Assembly (NCBI GenBank): GCA_000293845.2
Contig: ALYF01000003.1
Span: 62,001 to 126,000 of the forward strand
Direction: 5' to 3'
Origin: an alpha proteobacterium IMCC14465
GTDB lineage: Bacteria > Pseudomonadota > Alphaproteobacteria > RS24
Length of the DNA: 64,000 bases
Shown: positions 63,624-64,000 of the stretch, piece after piece
Numbering within the stretch: the stretch's first letter is position 1
Layout of the letters: every line of letters begins with the position of its first letter
Made by a program: the position numbers and the translations under genes
The notes under the pieces: model-generated
Seen by the model: the letters and a program-made list of their open reading frames with translations, nothing else
Told to the model about the DNA's origin: nothing
Database searches by the model: none

Positions 63624-64000
63624 AGCTGAAAGACTTGAAGCTGGACTTGAAGCTGGGAGGTGGTTGTTTACACAACCCTGTAACTTCAAATTTGGCGTTG
63701 TGGATACTGACGGTCTGCCAAATGGTGACCTCACGGAAATCGCCTTTGCCGGACGTTCTAATGTCGGCAAATCCAGCCTGATTAACGCACTCACCGGACA
63801 TAAAGCTTTAGCGCGCACATCATCCACACCCGGTCGCACGCAGGAATTAAATTTTTTCGCTCTCGCCGAACGCGATGAAACTAACAACGAAGCTGGCCAA
63901 GCACTCTGGATGGTGGACATGCCGGGCTATGGCTATGCCAAAGAATCGAAAAATAAAATTGCTGCGTGGAATAAACTTTTACGGAGTTATTTGCGCGGGC
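63592..64000 (+). CDS. yihA: Ribosome biogenesis GTPase, 3' end outside window
   Basis: The first 136 codons of an EngB/YihA GTPase needed for large-subunit assembly. G1 FAGRSNVGKSSLINALTG, G2 (Thr in RTSSTPGRTQ) and G3 VDMPGYGYA are present. The start (ATG at 63592 or 63595) lies inside yidC, so the genes overlap by about 32 bp. The N-terminal EAERLEAGLEAGRW contains a perfect 12-bp duplication. The rest is beyond the window. Confidence 0.93.
   Translation, partial: MMPDQEINPAEAERLEAGLEAGRWLFTQPCNFKFGVVDTDGLPNGDLTEIAFAGRSNVGKSSLINALTGHKALARTSSTPGRTQELNFFALAERDETNNEAGQALWMVDMPGYGYAKESKNKIAAWNKLLRSYLRG
63633..63656. repeat. Perfect 12-bp duplication at the yihA N-terminus
   Basis: ACTTGAAGCTGG at 63633-63644 is repeated at 63645-63656, giving RLEAG followed by LEAG immediately after the yidC stop. 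Confidence 0.85.

Overview
The window is a gene-dense piece of an alphaproteobacterial chromosome of moderate base composition, a little under half G+C by eye. The assignment rests on several things together: a GcrA cell-cycle regulator, an archaeal-type class I lysyl-tRNA synthetase, a long alphaproteobacterial dCTP deaminase, an Alph_Pro_TM family protein, a SAM-II riboswitch, and the argD-argF-hslO order near gcrA. The nutrient genes (two ammonium transporters around a P-II protein, a complete Pst/Pho cluster, a ferric-iron binding protein) and the membrane-glycosyltransferase gene preceded by a PHO-box-like site suggest an oligotrophic, probably marine heterotroph. I cannot name the genus. 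I see no integrase, transposase, phage gene or CRISPR array.

Layout. 1-7.0 kb: tRNA-Thr tail, a glutathione transferase, an outer-membrane barrel protein, class I ribonucleotide reductase nrdA-nrdB with an NrdR-like box, a small membrane protein, a membrane-anchored msrB, and an alpha/beta hydrolase. 7.2-10.2 kb: an envelope operon of TauE/SafE exporter, Alph_Pro_TM protein, CcdA and a DUF3429 protein. 10.2-17.7 kb: a TetR regulator, a pyrD-arsC fusion, a DUF952 protein, lysK, a TerB-like protein, a PHO-box-associated glycosyltransferase, and dcd. 17.8-21.1 kb: a SAM-II riboswitch with a transcription attenuator before metZ, then apaG-trkH. 21.1-26.2 kb: an RND efflux pair and a lipoprotein. 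26.2-33.1 kb: hslO-argF-argD, an ABC-2 permease, gcrA, a short-chain dehydrogenase and a ferric-iron binding protein. 33.3-37.2 kb: TorF-like porin, amtB, glnK, amtB. 37.3-42.5 kb: a four-gene spermidine operon using the carboxyspermidine route. 42.5-49.8 kb: phoR-pstSCAB-phoU-phoB on the minus strand with a PHO box before pstS. 49.9-55.2 kb: an 817-residue coiled-coil membrane protein, an FkbM methyltransferase, a VCBS-type protein and tRNA-Arg(ACG). 55.4-61.0 kb: ggt, an orphan histidine kinase, and an FAD oxidoreductase/TVP38 pair. 61.2-64.0 kb: rpmH-rnpA-yidC-yihA (the last is cut by the window edge).

How the genes work together. Nitrogen: the porin, two Amt channels and GlnK form one uptake and sensing unit. 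Arginine made by ArgD/ArgF can feed SpeA, then SpeB and the carboxyspermidine enzymes, to spermidine. Phosphorus: PstSCAB imports phosphate and PhoU/PhoR/PhoB sense it. A second PHO-box-like site before a glycosyltransferase hints at lipid or surface remodelling when phosphate is short. Sulfur and redox: a SAM-sensing RNA controls MetZ, while MsrB, CcdA and TauE/SafE act at the membrane.

The most unusual window-wide signal is a set of short direct tandem duplications (12-20 bp units) that recur at gene ends, signal peptides and start or stop codons. At least a dozen are present. Other points worth a second look are the pyrD-arsC fusion with a retained internal ribosome binding site, a ribonucleotide reductase without an ATP-cone in either subunit, a PhoR without membrane segments, and the unrecognised 817-residue membrane coiled-coil protein.
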